Shown one piece after another: positions 49,495-58,449 of a DNA stretch of 64,000 nt; position 1 is the stretch's first letter; each line of letters begins with the position of its first letter. The stretch comes from Streptococcus oralis (GTDB lineage Bacteria > Bacillota > Bacilli > Lactobacillales > Streptococcaceae). Where the stretch lies: NCBI RefSeq assembly GCF_021497885.1, contig NZ_CP046523.1:1035501-1099500 (forward strand), written 5' to 3'. A model generated the notes under the pieces. The model had not been told where the DNA came from, ran no database searches, and worked only from the letters and a program-made list of their open reading frames with translations. Position numbers and translations under genes: made by a program.

Positions 49495-49525
49495 AAAGAG
49501 CTTGGATAGCATTTCCAAACTCTTT
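49495..49525 (-). terminator. fhs terminator
   Basis: Arms AAAGAGCTTGGA and TCCAAACTCTTT pair at 11 of 12 positions with a 7-base loop; TTTTTC follows on the minus strand. It lies 17 bases past the fhs stop. Confidence 0.88.
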
Positions 49526-49541
49526 AAATATCATCTAAATA

Positions 49542-51212
49542 TTAGAACAATCCTAGAACGGTTCCATCACTTTCAACATCCATATTGAGAGCGGCTGGAC
49601 GTTTTGGAAGACCTGGCATGGTCATAACATCACCAGTAAGAGCAACGATAAAACCTGCACCTAGTTTTGGTACCAACTCACGAATGGTAATTTCAAAGTT
49701 TTCTGGTGCTCCAAGTGCATTTGGATTGTCAGAAAAACTGTACTGAGTTTTAGCCATACAGATTGGCAATTTGTCCCATCCGTTTTGAACGATTTGAGCG
49801 ATTTGCGTTTGGGCTTTCTTCTCAAAGTTCACTTTGCTACCGCGATAGATCTCAGTAACAATCTTTTCAATCTTTTCTTGGACAGAAAGGTCATTGTCAT
49901 AAAGACGAGTGTAGTTAGCTGGATTTTCTGAGATTGTTTTGACAAGCGTTTCAGCAAGCGCTACTCCACCTTCTGCGCCATCAGCCCATACACTAGCCAA
50001 CTCAACTGGAACATCGATTGAAGCACAGAGTTCTTTCAAGGCTGCGATTTCAGCTTCTGTATCAGTGACAAATTCGTTAATCGCAACAACTGCTGGAATA
50101 CCGAACTTACGGATGTTCTCAACGTGGCGTTGTAAATTGGCAAAACCTGCGCGAACGGCTTCCACATTTTCCTCTGTCAAAGCATCTTTAGCAACTCCAC
50201 CATTCATCTTGAGGGCACGAAGGGTTGCGACAATAACTACTGCATCCGGAGAAGTTGGCAAGTTTGGTGTCTTGATATCAAGGAATTTCTCAGCGCCAAG
50301 ATCCGCACCAAAACCAGCTTCAGTAACTGTATAGTCAGCCAAGCGAAGGGCTGTGCTTGTTGCCAAAACTGAGTTACATCCATGAGCAATATTGGCAAAA
50401 GGACCACCGTGTACAAAAGCGGGTGTACCGTAAATTGTCTGAACTAAGTTCGGCTTAATAGCATCCTTCAAGATCAAAGCCAAGGCACCTTCAACCTGCA
50501 AATCCCCTACAGAAACAGGGGTACGGTCATAGCGATAACCGATTACAATATTAGCCAAACGACGTTTCAAATCTTCAATATCAGTCGCCAAGCAAAGAAT
50601 GGCCATGATTTCTGAAGCAACGGTAATGTCAAAACCATCCTCGCGTGGAATACCATTTAGAGGGCCACCAAGTCCAACGGTAACATGACGAAGGGCACGG
50701 TCGTTCAAGTCCACGACACGTTTCCAGAGAATGCGACGTTGGTCGATTCCCAGCTCATTCCCTTGGTGCAAGTGATTGTCAATCAAAGCAGAAAGGGCAT
50801 TGTTGGCAGTTGTAATGGCATGCATATCTCCAGTAAAGTGGAGGTTGATGTCTTCCATTGGCAACACTTGGGCATAACCACCACCAGCAGCACCACCCTT
50901 AATCCCCATGACTGGACCAAGAGACGGTTCGCGAATAGCAATCATGGTTTTCTTACCAATTTTATTCAAGGCGTCTGCAAGACCAATGGTAATGGTTGAC
51001 TTCCCTTCACCTGCAGGCGTTGGGTTGATGGCAGTTACCAAGATCAATTTCCCAACTGGAATACTCTCAACTGCACGAATTTTATCAAAACTGAGCTTAG
51101 CCTTGTACTTTCCGTACAACTCCAAATCATCGTAAAAAATACCCAGTTTCTCTACAACATCCACGATTGGCTTTAACTCAATACTCTGTGCGATTTCAAT
51201 ATCTGTTTTCAT
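49542..51212 (-). CDS. fhs: Formate-tetrahydrofolate ligase
   Basis: Makes 10-formyl-tetrahydrofolate from formate, ATP and tetrahydrofolate, supplying one-carbon units for purines and initiator tRNA. The 556-residue length is standard. The P-loop is [16 protein letters not shown] (near residue 65); [22 protein letters not shown] and [17 protein letters not shown] are family blocks. It has GAGGAG before the ATG, a TATAAT -10 (complement of 51246-51251) and a possible PurR box further upstream. Confidence 0.97.
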   Translation of the reverse strand: MKTDIEIAQSIELKPIVDVVEKLGIFYDDLELYGKYKAKLSFDKIRAVESIPVGKLILVTAINPTPAGEGKSTITIGLADALNKIGKKTMIAIREPSLGPVMGIKGGAAGGGYAQVLPMEDINLHFTGDMHAITTANNALSALIDNHLHQGNELGIDQRRILWKRVVDLNDRALRHVTVGLGGPLNGIPREDGFDITVASEIMAILCLATDIEDLKRRLANIVIGYRYDRTPVSVGDLQVEGALALILKDAIKPNLVQTIYGTPAFVHGGPFANIAHGCNSVLATSTALRLADYTVTEAGFGADLGAEKFLDIKTPNLPTSPDAVVIVATLRALKMNGGVAKDALTEENVEAVRAGFANLQRHVENIRKFGIPAVVAINEFVTDTEAEIAALKELCASIDVPVELASVWADGAEGGVALAETLVKTISENPANYTRLYDNDLSVQEKIEKIVTEIYRGSKVNFEKKAQTQIAQIVQNGWDKLPICMAKTQYSFSDNPNALGAPENFEITIRELVPKLGAGFIVALTGDVMTMPGLPKRPAALNMDVESDGTVLGLF

Positions 51213-51245
51213 TCAAAACTCCTCTAATCTCTAATGTGATAATTC

Positions 51246-51301
51246 ATTATAACACAAAAAAAGATTTTTAACACCCTTAAACTCTTAGAACGTTCGTAAA
51301 T
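51246..51301 (-). promoter_or_regulatory. fhs promoter region with possible PurR box
   Basis: TATAAT on the minus strand at 51246-51251. ATTTACGAACGTT (complement of 51289-51301) matches the PurR-box pattern AWWWCCGAACWWT at 11 of 13 positions. Regulation of fhs by PurR would be metabolically sensible but is not shown. Confidence 0.4.
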
Positions 51302-51405
51302 ATCCTAAATTTCAAGATTTTTAGAGCCCTTTGAAAAATTTTATATGCCTTTATAGTTGTAAACTATAGTGTAGCTTTGTTTTAGCAAAATTTTATCGCT
51401 TTCAT

Positions 51406-51441
51406 TTTACTTAACGTTTATTTTTGTGTACAATAGTCCTA
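51406..51441 (+). promoter_or_regulatory. coaB promoter, leaderless geometry
   Basis: TTTACT (51406-51411), a 17-base spacer and TACAAT (51429-51434), then six bases to ATG 51441. No ribosome site lies between. Confidence 0.65.
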
Positions 51442-52130
51442 TGAAAATTTTAGTTACGTCGGGCGGTACGAGTGAATCTATCGATAGAGTCCGCTCTATT
51501 ACGAACCATTCTACTGGTCTCTTGGGGAAAATCATCACCGAAACCCTACTTGCTGCTGGTCATGAGGTTTGTCTGATAACGACAAACCGAGCTGTGAAGC
51601 CAGAACCTCATCCCTATCTAACCATTCGAGAAATCAAAAATACTCATGATCTTCTTTTAGAAATGAAAGAGCATGTTCAAAATTATCAGGTTCTGATTCA
51701 TTCTATGGCAGTTTCTGACTACACTCCTGTTTATATGACGGGGCTTGAGGAGGTACAGGCTAGCTCTAATCCAGAAGAATTTTTAGACAAGCAAAACAAA
51801 GAAGCTAAGATCTCTTCCAATGATGAGGTGCAGGTTTTATTTTTGAAAAAAACACCCAAAATCATCTCTCTAGTCAAGGAATGGAATCCTGCTATTCATC
51901 TAATTGGCTTTAAACTGCTGGTTGATGTCTCTGAGGATTATCTTATTGAGATCGCACGAAAGAGTCTTATCAAGAACCAAGCAGACTTAATCATTGCAAA
52001 TGACCTAACTCAAATTTCAGCAAATCAGCATCGGGCAATCTTTGTTGAGAAAGACCATCTTCAAACTGTTCAAACAAAAGAGGAAATTGCAAGCCTCCTA
52101 CTTGAGAAAATTCATGCTTACGATTCATAG
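51441..52130 (+). CDS. coaB: Phosphopantothenate-cysteine ligase (CoaB)
   Basis: A stand-alone CoaB of 229 residues joining cysteine to 4-phosphopantothenate in CoA synthesis. In most bacteria it is fused to CoaC; streptococci have separate genes. Visible are MKILVTSGGTSESIDRVRSI, NHSTGLLGK, the SMAVSDYTPV block and LIGFKLLVDV. An in-frame GTG at 51426 overlaps the -10 box, so ATG 51441 is chosen as start; it lies at the expected +1. coaC follows after 11 bases. Confidence 0.94.
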   Translation: MKILVTSGGTSESIDRVRSITNHSTGLLGKIITETLLAAGHEVCLITTNRAVKPEPHPYLTIREIKNTHDLLLEMKEHVQNYQVLIHSMAVSDYTPVYMTGLEEVQASSNPEEFLDKQNKEAKISSNDEVQVLFLKKTPKIISLVKEWNPAIHLIGFKLLVDVSEDYLIEIARKSLIKNQADLIIANDLTQISANQHRAIFVEKDHLQTVQTKEEIASLLLEKIHAYDS

Positions 52131-52141
52131 AAAGGAAAGCC

Positions 52142-52693
52142 ATGGCAAATATTCTGATCGCAGTGACAGGTTCTATTGCCTCCTATAAATCAGCTGATCT
52201 CGTCAGTTCTTTAAAAAAACAAGGCCATGATGTCACTGTCCTAATGACTGAGGCAGCGAGAGAGTTTATCCAGCCTTTGACACTACAGGTACTCTCACAG
52301 AATCCAGTTCATCTTGATGTCATGCAGGAACCCTATCCTGATCAAGTCAATCATATCGAAAGAGGAAAAGAAACCGACCTTTTTATCGTCGTCCCCGCTA
52401 CCGCTAATACCATTGCCAAACTTGCGCATGGTTTTGTGGATAACATGGTTACGAGTACAGCTCTTGCCCTGCCAGACCACGTCAAAAAGTTAGTCGCACC
52501 AGCCATGAACACAAAAATGTATGACCATCCGGCAACTCAGGCTAATCTAAAAACATTAGAGACCTATGGTTATCAGATTATCTCTCCAAAGGAATCTCTA
52601 CTAGCCTGTGGCGATTACGGAAAAGGCGCCCTAGCTGACCTGAATACTATTTTAGAAAGAATAAAGGAAACCCTCGATGAAAAAACGCTCTAA
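52142..52693 (+). CDS. coaC: Phosphopantothenoylcysteine decarboxylase (CoaC)
   Basis: A flavin-dependent decarboxylase of 183 residues, next step after CoaB. HFCD-family blocks: ILIAVTGSIASYKSADLVSSL, the active-site His in QVNHIERGKETDLFIVVPATANTIAKLAHG, the PAMNTKMYDHPA loop, and the catalytic Cys in ESLLACGDYGKGAL. Coupled to coaB; AGGAAAGC precedes the ATG. Its 3-prime end overlaps the ECF component gene by 17 bases. Confidence 0.95.
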   Translation: MANILIAVTGSIASYKSADLVSSLKKQGHDVTVLMTEAAREFIQPLTLQVLSQNPVHLDVMQEPYPDQVNHIERGKETDLFIVVPATANTIAKLAHGFVDNMVTSTALALPDHVKKLVAPAMNTKMYDHPATQANLKTLETYGYQIISPKESLLACGDYGKGALADLNTILERIKETLDEKTL

Positions 52694-53240
52694 TATTGCG
52701 CCCATTGCAATCTTTTTTGCAACTATGCTCGTTATCCACTTTTTAAGTTCAATCCTGTTTAATCTTTTCCCATTTCCAATCAAACCAACCATCGTTCATA
52801 TTCCGGTAATCATTGCAAGTATTATTTACGGCCCTCGAGTTGGAGTTACACTTGGTTTCTTGATGGGGCTACTTAGCTTGACGGTAAACACGATTACCAT
52901 CCTTCCAACCAGCTACCTCTTCTCACCATTCGTACCGAACGGAAATATCTATTCTGCGATTATCGCTATTGTCCCTCGCGTTTTGATTGGTCTGACTCCT
53001 TACCTAGTTTATAAATTATTGAAAAACAGAACAGGCCTCATCATTGCCGGTGCTCTCGGTTCTCTTACCAATACCGTCTTTGTCCTTGGGGGAATCTTCT
53101 TCCTTTTTGGAAATGTCTTTGATGGCAATATCCAAAAACTCCTAGCAACTGTTATCTCTACAAACTCAATTGCTGAACTACTCATCTCAGCCATCCTAAC
53201 TGTAGCAATTGTCCCACGATTACAAACCTTGAAGAAATAA
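52677..53240 (+). CDS. ECF transporter substrate-binding (S) component, probably pantothenate
   Basis: A 187-residue membrane protein with five to six helices and the IYGPRVGVTLGFLMGLL stretch seen in ECF S components. It overlaps coaC by 17 bases, so it is translated with the CoA genes. The context points to pantothenate or a related precursor as substrate (inference). It would use the shared EcfA-EcfA'-EcfT module encoded elsewhere. Followed by a terminator. Confidence 0.8.
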   Translation: MKKRSNIAPIAIFFATMLVIHFLSSILFNLFPFPIKPTIVHIPVIIASIIYGPRVGVTLGFLMGLLSLTVNTITILPTSYLFSPFVPNGNIYSAIIAIVPRVLIGLTPYLVYKLLKNRTGLIIAGALGSLTNTVFVLGGIFFLFGNVFDGNIQKLLATVISTNSIAELLISAILTVAIVPRLQTLKK

Positions 53241-53246
53241 GCATAA

Positions 53247-53280
53247 TTCCACTTTCGTCCTGAAGGTGGAGTTTTAGTTT
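53247..53280 (+). terminator. Terminator of coaB-coaC-ECF operon
   Basis: Arms CCACTTTC and GAAGGTGG (one G-T pair) with a 5-base loop, followed by a T-rich tail, 8 bases past the stop. The AT-rich gap to 53420 shows no further clear element. Confidence 0.72.
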
Positions 53281-53420
53281 TCACCAGTAAAGGCTCATCT
53301 TCTACTCATAAAAAGTTATTTACCAAGGAGTCATTAGTTCAAAATTTTGAAAATATATGAAAATTTTTTGAATTTACCACCTATACTTTTGAAAATTTCC
53401 AATAAAATCAAAATAAATTC

Positions 53421-53471
53421 TTGACATGTCTGTTTATTTATTGTACTATACTTGTGTATATACAGTTAAAT
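53421..53471 (+). promoter_or_regulatory. niaX promoter with NiaR operator
   Basis: TTGACA (53421-53426), a 17-base spacer and TACTAT (53444-53449). A palindromic site at 53449-53471, with half-sites TACTTGTGT and ACAGTTAAA around ATAT, fits the streptococcal NiaR box as I remember it at 22 of 23 positions. It covers +1, so NiaR would repress when niacin is plentiful. Confidence 0.75.
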
Positions 53472-53481
53472 GGAGGTTCTT

Positions 53482-54009
53482 ATGGATATACGGAAAAAAA
53501 CGCAGTTTATGACCATGACTGCACTACTCACAGCAATCGCGATTTTGATTCCGATCATTATGCCTTTTAAAATCGTCATCCCACCAGCTTCTTACACTTT
53601 AGGAAGCCATATCGCCATCTTTATCGCCATGTTCCTATCACCTTTGATGGCTGCTTTTGTGATCATCGCTTCTAGTCTCGGCTTCCTGATGGCAGGCTAT
53701 CCCATGGTTATCGTCCTGCGCGCCTTTTCTCACATCGTTTTTGGTATTTTGGGAGCATTTTACTTAAAAAAATTCCCTGAAACCTTGGATAAACCAAAGG
53801 CATCTTGGATTTTTAACTTTGTTTTGGGTGTTGTTCACGCTATTGCTGAAGTACTGGCTTGTATCATCTTCTATGCTACTTCAGGGACAAACGTTGAAAA
53901 TATGTTTTATGTTCTCTTTGTCCTAGTTGGTTTTGGAACAATTGTCCATAGTATGATAGACTATACATTAGCACTAGCTGTCTATAAAGTGCTTCGAAAA
54001 CGTCGCTAA
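53482..54009 (+). CDS. niaX: Niacin ECF transporter S component NiaX
   Basis: A 175-residue membrane protein with about six helices, matching the NiaX-type niacin S component. Start at ATG 53482 with GGAGG six bases before; the upstream ATG at 53470 contains that ribosome site in its codons and is rejected. Cotranscribed with niaR 11 bases downstream, the classical NiaX-NiaR pairing. Streptococci of this group cannot make NAD de novo and need niacin uptake, so this gene feeds NadK and Rex-linked metabolism. Confidence 0.88.
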   Translation: MDIRKKTQFMTMTALLTAIAILIPIIMPFKIVIPPASYTLGSHIAIFIAMFLSPLMAAFVIIASSLGFLMAGYPMVIVLRAFSHIVFGILGAFYLKKFPETLDKPKASWIFNFVLGVVHAIAEVLACIIFYATSGTNVENMFYVLFVLVGFGTIVHSMIDYTLALAVYKVLRKRR

Positions 54010-54020
54010 AAGGAAAAACT

Positions 54021-54536
54021 ATGACAAAGGATCGCAAACAAGCTCTTCTCAAACTGTTAAAAGAGTCACCAAAAGCTCTCAATGGTCAAACCTTGGCTGA
54101 ACACTTTCATGTCACACGCCAAATCATCGTCCAAGACATTGCCATCTTGCGAGCCGATGGCGCTCCTATCTTGTCAACCAATCGTGGTTATATCTACAAA
54201 GAAAATGATGCCAACCCCTACGTCCACAAACTCTTTAAAGTGAAACATGAACTGGAAGAAATTGGTCAGGAACTTTTGGCTATAGTAGATAATGGCGGAC
54301 GCGTTCAAAATATCTTAATTGATCATCCCGTTTATGGTGAAATTGAAACTCTGCTCAAACTCACCTGTCGCCGAGATGTCCAGCATTTTCTGGAACAAGT
54401 CGAGAATTCTGACTTTAGACCACTTTCTGAATTGACAGACGGCATCCATTACCACCTTGTTGAAGCTGAAACACAACAAGACCTCCACTATATCGAGGAG
54501 GCCTTGGATCAGTTAGGTTATTTAGTAAAAGACTAG
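54021..54536 (+). CDS. niaR: Niacin-responsive repressor NiaR (3H domain)
   Basis: A 171-residue repressor: an N-terminal winged helix (TLAEHFHVTRQIIVQDIAILRADG) and a C-terminal 3H domain named for three conserved His, here seen in DHPVYGEIETLL, DVQHFLE and DGIHYHLVE. It binds niacin as corepressor. Second gene after niaX; AAAGGAAAAAC lies before the ATG. The operator at 53449 makes it self-regulating. Its stop overlaps that of mutX on the opposite strand. Confidence 0.94.
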   Translation: MTKDRKQALLKLLKESPKALNGQTLAEHFHVTRQIIVQDIAILRADGAPILSTNRGYIYKENDANPYVHKLFKVKHELEEIGQELLAIVDNGGRVQNILIDHPVYGEIETLLKLTCRRDVQHFLEQVENSDFRPLSELTDGIHYHLVEAETQQDLHYIEEALDQLGYLVKD

Positions 54537-55000
54537 AAAATTTCTTTCTCCCAGCCGTCCTCTGTACGGTGGCGATAGAAGAACTCTGACTTGTCAGGTG
54601 CTTCCATCATTTCCATCAAGGGTAGCATATCATAGGCCAGATCCAAGTTTGGAATCTGGTCTTTTTGCACCCAAGATACTTCTCCTTCTTCGGATGATTG
54701 GAGACTTCCAGTAAACTCTGTCGCCTTATAACAAAAGACGATGTAGCGCTCACCTGTATCTAAGGGCCAATTTTTAATACCGACCAGTTGAGGATTTTGG
54801 ATAATCAATCCTGTTTCTTCATAGATTTCACGAATGACAGACTTTACGAAAGCCTCGCCATTTTCTACATGACCTCCAGGAAAGGCATAACCAGACCAGC
54901 GATTCCTTTCAGGAGAGCGATACTGCATAACCACGCGCTGAGTTTCAAGGTCTTCAATCAGACAGATATTGGTTAAAATGGTTGCTTGCGCACGGGACAT
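54533..55000 (-). CDS. mutX: 8-oxo-dGTP diphosphatase MutX (NUDIX)
   Basis: A 155-residue NUDIX hydrolase that removes oxidised dGTP from the pool. The NUDIX box GGHVENGEAFVKSVIREIYEETG is complete. The sequence MSRAQATILTNICLIEDLETQRVVMQYR matches pneumococcal MutX as I remember it. A GTG at 55012 would add four residues; ATG 55000 is preferred. Together with MutY (36845) it forms the two arms of the 8-oxoguanine defence, useful in a hydrogen-peroxide-producing streptococcus. Confidence 0.92.
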   Translation of the reverse strand: MSRAQATILTNICLIEDLETQRVVMQYRSPERNRWSGYAFPGGHVENGEAFVKSVIREIYEETGLIIQNPQLVGIKNWPLDTGERYIVFCYKATEFTGSLQSSEEGEVSWVQKDQIPNLDLAYDMLPLMEMMEAPDKSEFFYRHRTEDGWEKEIF

Positions 55001-55023
55001 AAATTTACTCACTTTCTAATTTG

Positions 55024-55566
55024 TTATATGACTTTTTCGAACTTAATATCAGATTTCATGATAAAGGGATTAATCAACTCATGATAATAGTATACATCAT
55101 GAAGCAAATATCCTTTTTTAATGACAATTTCTTGTTCCCTAACTTCATAATCAATCGTGATTGGAACAGGAGGATTTGGAATAAAGACGAAAACGACAAT
55201 TACAAATAACCAAATATAAAAACTACAAATCGCACTGCGCACTCCTTCAAGGAAGCGATATTTCCTCTTTAAAAAGTAAATAAAAATATGCGAAATAGAG
55301 AGGATAATTGGAACAAAAAGCTTTGTATTCCACGCTATGGGAATAAATTTCAGTCCAAATATCCCAAAAAGAAGATCAAGAATTGCAAAGGACTTCAAAA
55401 AGCGAATAAATAGAGTAAAAATTAGAAGAAAGAGCCAAATATTCCAAATAATCGGAGTAAATGATAAACCAAATGACCATAATATGACATGAACAATAAC
55501 AAATGCTATCAGTAAGGAATATAGGACGATATAAATAAGCTTGTTAAAAGTACTCGAATTTTTCAC
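55024..55566 (-). CDS. Four-helix membrane protein, unknown function
   Basis: I do not recognise this gene. It codes for 180 residues with hydrophobic helices near residues 10-30, 38-56, 80-98 and 112-130. A polar C-terminal tail of about 50 residues follows a proline-rich turn (FIPNPPVPITIDYEV). It is AT-rich compared with neighbouring mutX. It sits in the accessory patch between mutX and uvrB together with 55672-56535 and 56599-58437. Probably an independent short gene; GGAGG (near 5-prime side of the ATG) supports the start. Confidence 0.6.
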   Translation of the reverse strand: MKNSSTFNKLIYIVLYSLLIAFVIVHVILWSFGLSFTPIIWNIWLFLLIFTLFIRFLKSFAILDLLFGIFGLKFIPIAWNTKLFVPIILSISHIFIYFLKRKYRFLEGVRSAICSFYIWLFVIVVFVFIPNPPVPITIDYEVREQEIVIKKGYLLHDVYYYHELINPFIMKSDIKFEKVI

Positions 55567-55671
55567 TATTTATTCCTCCTTTAAATTCAAACTACTAACT
55601 AATGACTAATATCTATCACTTTTAAATTATCTCGTCTATTATTTTAACACAAATTATTACATATAAAATTT

Positions 55672-56535
55672 TTAGTTAAAATTACTTCCATAATAGAGCA
55701 TCTTATGGTTTTGAACCTTTAAAGAGACACTACTACCTGAACGATATCCTTTAGCACCATAGTAGTAAGAAACCTCATAAAGGGCATCTGGTAGCTCTGC
55801 ATTATCTATTCCATTCTTGATAAACTCATTCAGTCCACCTTCACTACCAAAATAATCTTTCTCACCCTCTTCTAAAACAATATCGCGATAGATGATGTAT
55901 CCTTTAATCATTTCTTTTTCCAAGAATTCATCAATAGGGAGATCATACAAACCTTGAAAAGCTTTCCCTTCCTTACGATTCTTTTCAATGAGAGCATAAT
56001 AGTCTTGAATATTCCCAGATTCAGTATCGACACTCCAGTAACTATTCACATATTCTAGATTTGGATTTTCATATTGCTTAAAAAAACTCTCTACCTTCTC
56101 TTTGTGAGAAATACTGACAGGATGCTGGTTAAGTAGTTTATGAGCCATGTCTGAAAATTCTTGTAACATGGTTTTCGTACTCCCATCATAGGCTAGTTCT
56201 TCATCAGTCTTTTGGGGATGGTATTTTGAGGACTTTGGACGATAAAACAAGGCATGACTCACAGTGACTCTACTTCCATCAACCTCTTCACTATAATCGT
56301 ATTCAATTTTGTATTTTTCAGAAGTCCATTTATCTCTAGAAAACTTCGTAACCTTCATATCTCCTTTAAAACCATACAAATCAAGGGTTCTTCTTACTGC
56401 TGCCTCTACCTCCGATTGATTTGCTTCAGGGAAAATGTCATAAGTTGTTGTAAAGAAAAGGAAGGCAAAACGTAGAATAAAGAATAAAGGGACAATATTT
56501 ACAATGAAGAAAATTAAAAGTAAAATTTTTTTCAT
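55672..56535 (-). CDS. Membrane-anchored protein of unknown function
   Basis: I do not recognise this gene. It codes for 287 residues: one N-terminal hydrophobic segment (residues 4-30) and then a long soluble, charged region, so it is probably membrane-anchored with an outside domain. There is no lipobox cysteine. The C-terminus is beta-like (YEVSYYYGAKGYRSGSSVSLKV). The size and layout recall secretion-system immunity proteins such as the TipC group, but that is only a resemblance. A TATAAT -10 (complement near 56569) and AAGGAG precede the ATG. It is part of the accessory patch. Confidence 0.6.
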   Translation of the reverse strand: MKKILLLIFFIVNIVPLFFILRFAFLFFTTTYDIFPEANQSEVEAAVRRTLDLYGFKGDMKVTKFSRDKWTSEKYKIEYDYSEEVDGSRVTVSHALFYRPKSSKYHPQKTDEELAYDGSTKTMLQEFSDMAHKLLNQHPVSISHKEKVESFFKQYENPNLEYVNSYWSVDTESGNIQDYYALIEKNRKEGKAFQGLYDLPIDEFLEKEMIKGYIIYRDIVLEEGEKDYFGSEGGLNEFIKNGIDNAELPDALYEVSYYYGAKGYRSGSSVSLKVQNHKMLYYGSNFN

Positions 56536-56598
56536 TACTAGCTTCTCCTTATTAATAAAAAGATTATAATTTCTTTGAAGCTTTAATTTTTTCTAAAC

Positions 56599-58437
56599 TT
56601 AACGATAAGGGATCTTTGAACTTTCTATCTCTATATCAGGATTAGCAAGTTTGAGATAAGGAGCAATATAGTCTGCATCCGTAACCTTTGGCCCCAGAAT
56701 TACTTTTGAGTATTTCAAAGGAGCCAGATTAATGTATACAAATAAATCATATCTGCCATTATCTTTTGGGCTTAATACGATATACTTCCTAAAATCATTA
56801 TAGTTAACTTTATCAAAAACTTCTAACCCAATTTCTTCTTTCTTCAAGTATTTCTCATTTGATGAATCATTAGCATCTCTATTAATAATATTTTGTATCG
56901 CTGTATCATCTAAATTAATTAAAATACGATACTCCATTTCATACTCATAGTCTTTAACTTTGAAAAGATAAGAAATCTTCTTCAATTTCTCAGCAAAACT
57001 TTTTAATTCTTTTTCAGCTTCCAGCTCTTTCAATTTTTTAAATATCTGTTTTAAATTATCAAGAGATTTACCAACATCTGTTTCATCTTTATTTTCTGAC
57101 ATTAAATCTAAATAATGAACTTTAACAAACTCTATAGATTTATGAGCAACTATATCTTCAAGATAAGACAGATTATATTCAAGGAAGGCACCTTGAGATG
57201 AATCTGCATATTCCTTCCACATAGGTAAACTATCAGATACCGTGGTTAGAGAGGATATAAAAACATTGGAAGTTTGGTATTGTTGAAAAAAAGTATTATC
57301 TATACCCAAATAATCGTGGATTGCCCTTCCTTCCATCGGGTCATTTAGCTGCTTGAGATTAGTAAGCCGCAAATAGGGAGATTTCACTTTAGAATCATTG
57401 TCATCATTGTCATTCTTCCAGTCGGCTTTTATGAGGTAGTTTGTTAAAGTGTCAATCTTAGTATAATGTCCAAAGGAACCTATTTCTTTCAACTCATTTG
57501 CATCAACAGTCAATTTAGAACGAATATAGTATATAATCTTGTCCGCTTGTTCTAAAAGTTGTTCAGCATCAAATGCTGAGATAGATTCTGGATCACTTTT
57601 CTCATTTAAATAATCGTTATCATATTTCTCAATTATCTTAATAGCTTGATTTCGGATGATATCCGAATCATTTTCTTCTGCTATCTTTCGAATAACTTCT
57701 ATTGAATCTTCAATTATATCATCAAAATGCCTTGATATAAAATCTAGGTAGGCATCAATATCTTCAGATTGAGGATTCTCCATGAAATAGTTATTTATTA
57801 TCTTTAAGTGCTCAAATTGAAAAATTGAAACAAGCTCATCTAATCTAAAATACCAAAAGTCAATTATTTCAAATAATTTAAGATTAATGTTTTTAAATAT
57901 AACATCAATAAGTTCTATCAAGTTCTTTTCTAAATCAACTCTTTTTACATAATCAAATCTTGTAAATGCAAATACACACAAAAAAACTGATAACAAACCG
58001 TCGATAACATAAGGGGTTAGGTGATCTTCTGTAAGACTCTCCGTAGTTACTTTATGACATAAGTATAAAAATAAACTATTATTATCAATTAATGTTGAAT
58101 AGTCTTCATAATCAAGTTCTTTATAAAAGTAAGAATACAAAAAATACAAATAATGTCTAATTACAAAATTTGAAACATTTAAAAAATGATCTACAAAGAG
58201 CTTATTGAAAAACTCTAACAACTTCTTTTCTATTTCTTTATCAATTTGTTTTTCAAATTCACTACAAATAACTAAAACAATCCTAGCATATTTCAATTGT
58301 TCTTCTTCATCTAAATCTAGATATTGATTTATAAAATTTTTAAGTTCGTATTTCAGTTTTTCTTCATTTAAGGAATCAAAATGATTTTTTAATTCGGATT
58401 CACTAAATTCACCAGTAAAATAATTTAAATTTTCCAT
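56599..58437 (-). CDS. Large DUF2971 protein with helical N-terminal region
   Basis: A 612-residue soluble protein. The C-terminal half (about residues 312-605) matches the DUF2971 pattern: FGHYTKIDTLTNYL, LRLTNLKQLNDPMEGRAI, ISSLTTVSDSLPMWKEYADSSQGAFLEYN and a late VILGPKVTDADYI. The first 300 residues are helical and acidic, like HEAT-type repeats, with no recognised motif. The biochemical role of DUF2971 is unknown; I recall members in variable loci. It begins 12 bases after the uvrB stop with AAGGAG in the gap, so it rides on the uvrB transcript. Its strongly AT-rich codon use differs from uvrB, pointing to acquisition by transfer. Confidence 0.75.
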   Translation of the reverse strand: MENLNYFTGEFSESELKNHFDSLNEEKLKYELKNFINQYLDLDEEEQLKYARIVLVICSEFEKQIDKEIEKKLLEFFNKLFVDHFLNVSNFVIRHYLYFLYSYFYKELDYEDYSTLIDNNSLFLYLCHKVTTESLTEDHLTPYVIDGLLSVFLCVFAFTRFDYVKRVDLEKNLIELIDVIFKNINLKLFEIIDFWYFRLDELVSIFQFEHLKIINNYFMENPQSEDIDAYLDFISRHFDDIIEDSIEVIRKIAEENDSDIIRNQAIKIIEKYDNDYLNEKSDPESISAFDAEQLLEQADKIIYYIRSKLTVDANELKEIGSFGHYTKIDTLTNYLIKADWKNDNDDNDSKVKSPYLRLTNLKQLNDPMEGRAIHDYLGIDNTFFQQYQTSNVFISSLTTVSDSLPMWKEYADSSQGAFLEYNLSYLEDIVAHKSIEFVKVHYLDLMSENKDETDVGKSLDNLKQIFKKLKELEAEKELKSFAEKLKKISYLFKVKDYEYEMEYRILINLDDTAIQNIINRDANDSSNEKYLKKEEIGLEVFDKVNYNDFRKYIVLSPKDNGRYDLFVYINLAPLKYSKVILGPKVTDADYIAPYLKLANPDIEIESSKIPYR

Positions 58438-58449
58438 TTTTCTCCTTCA

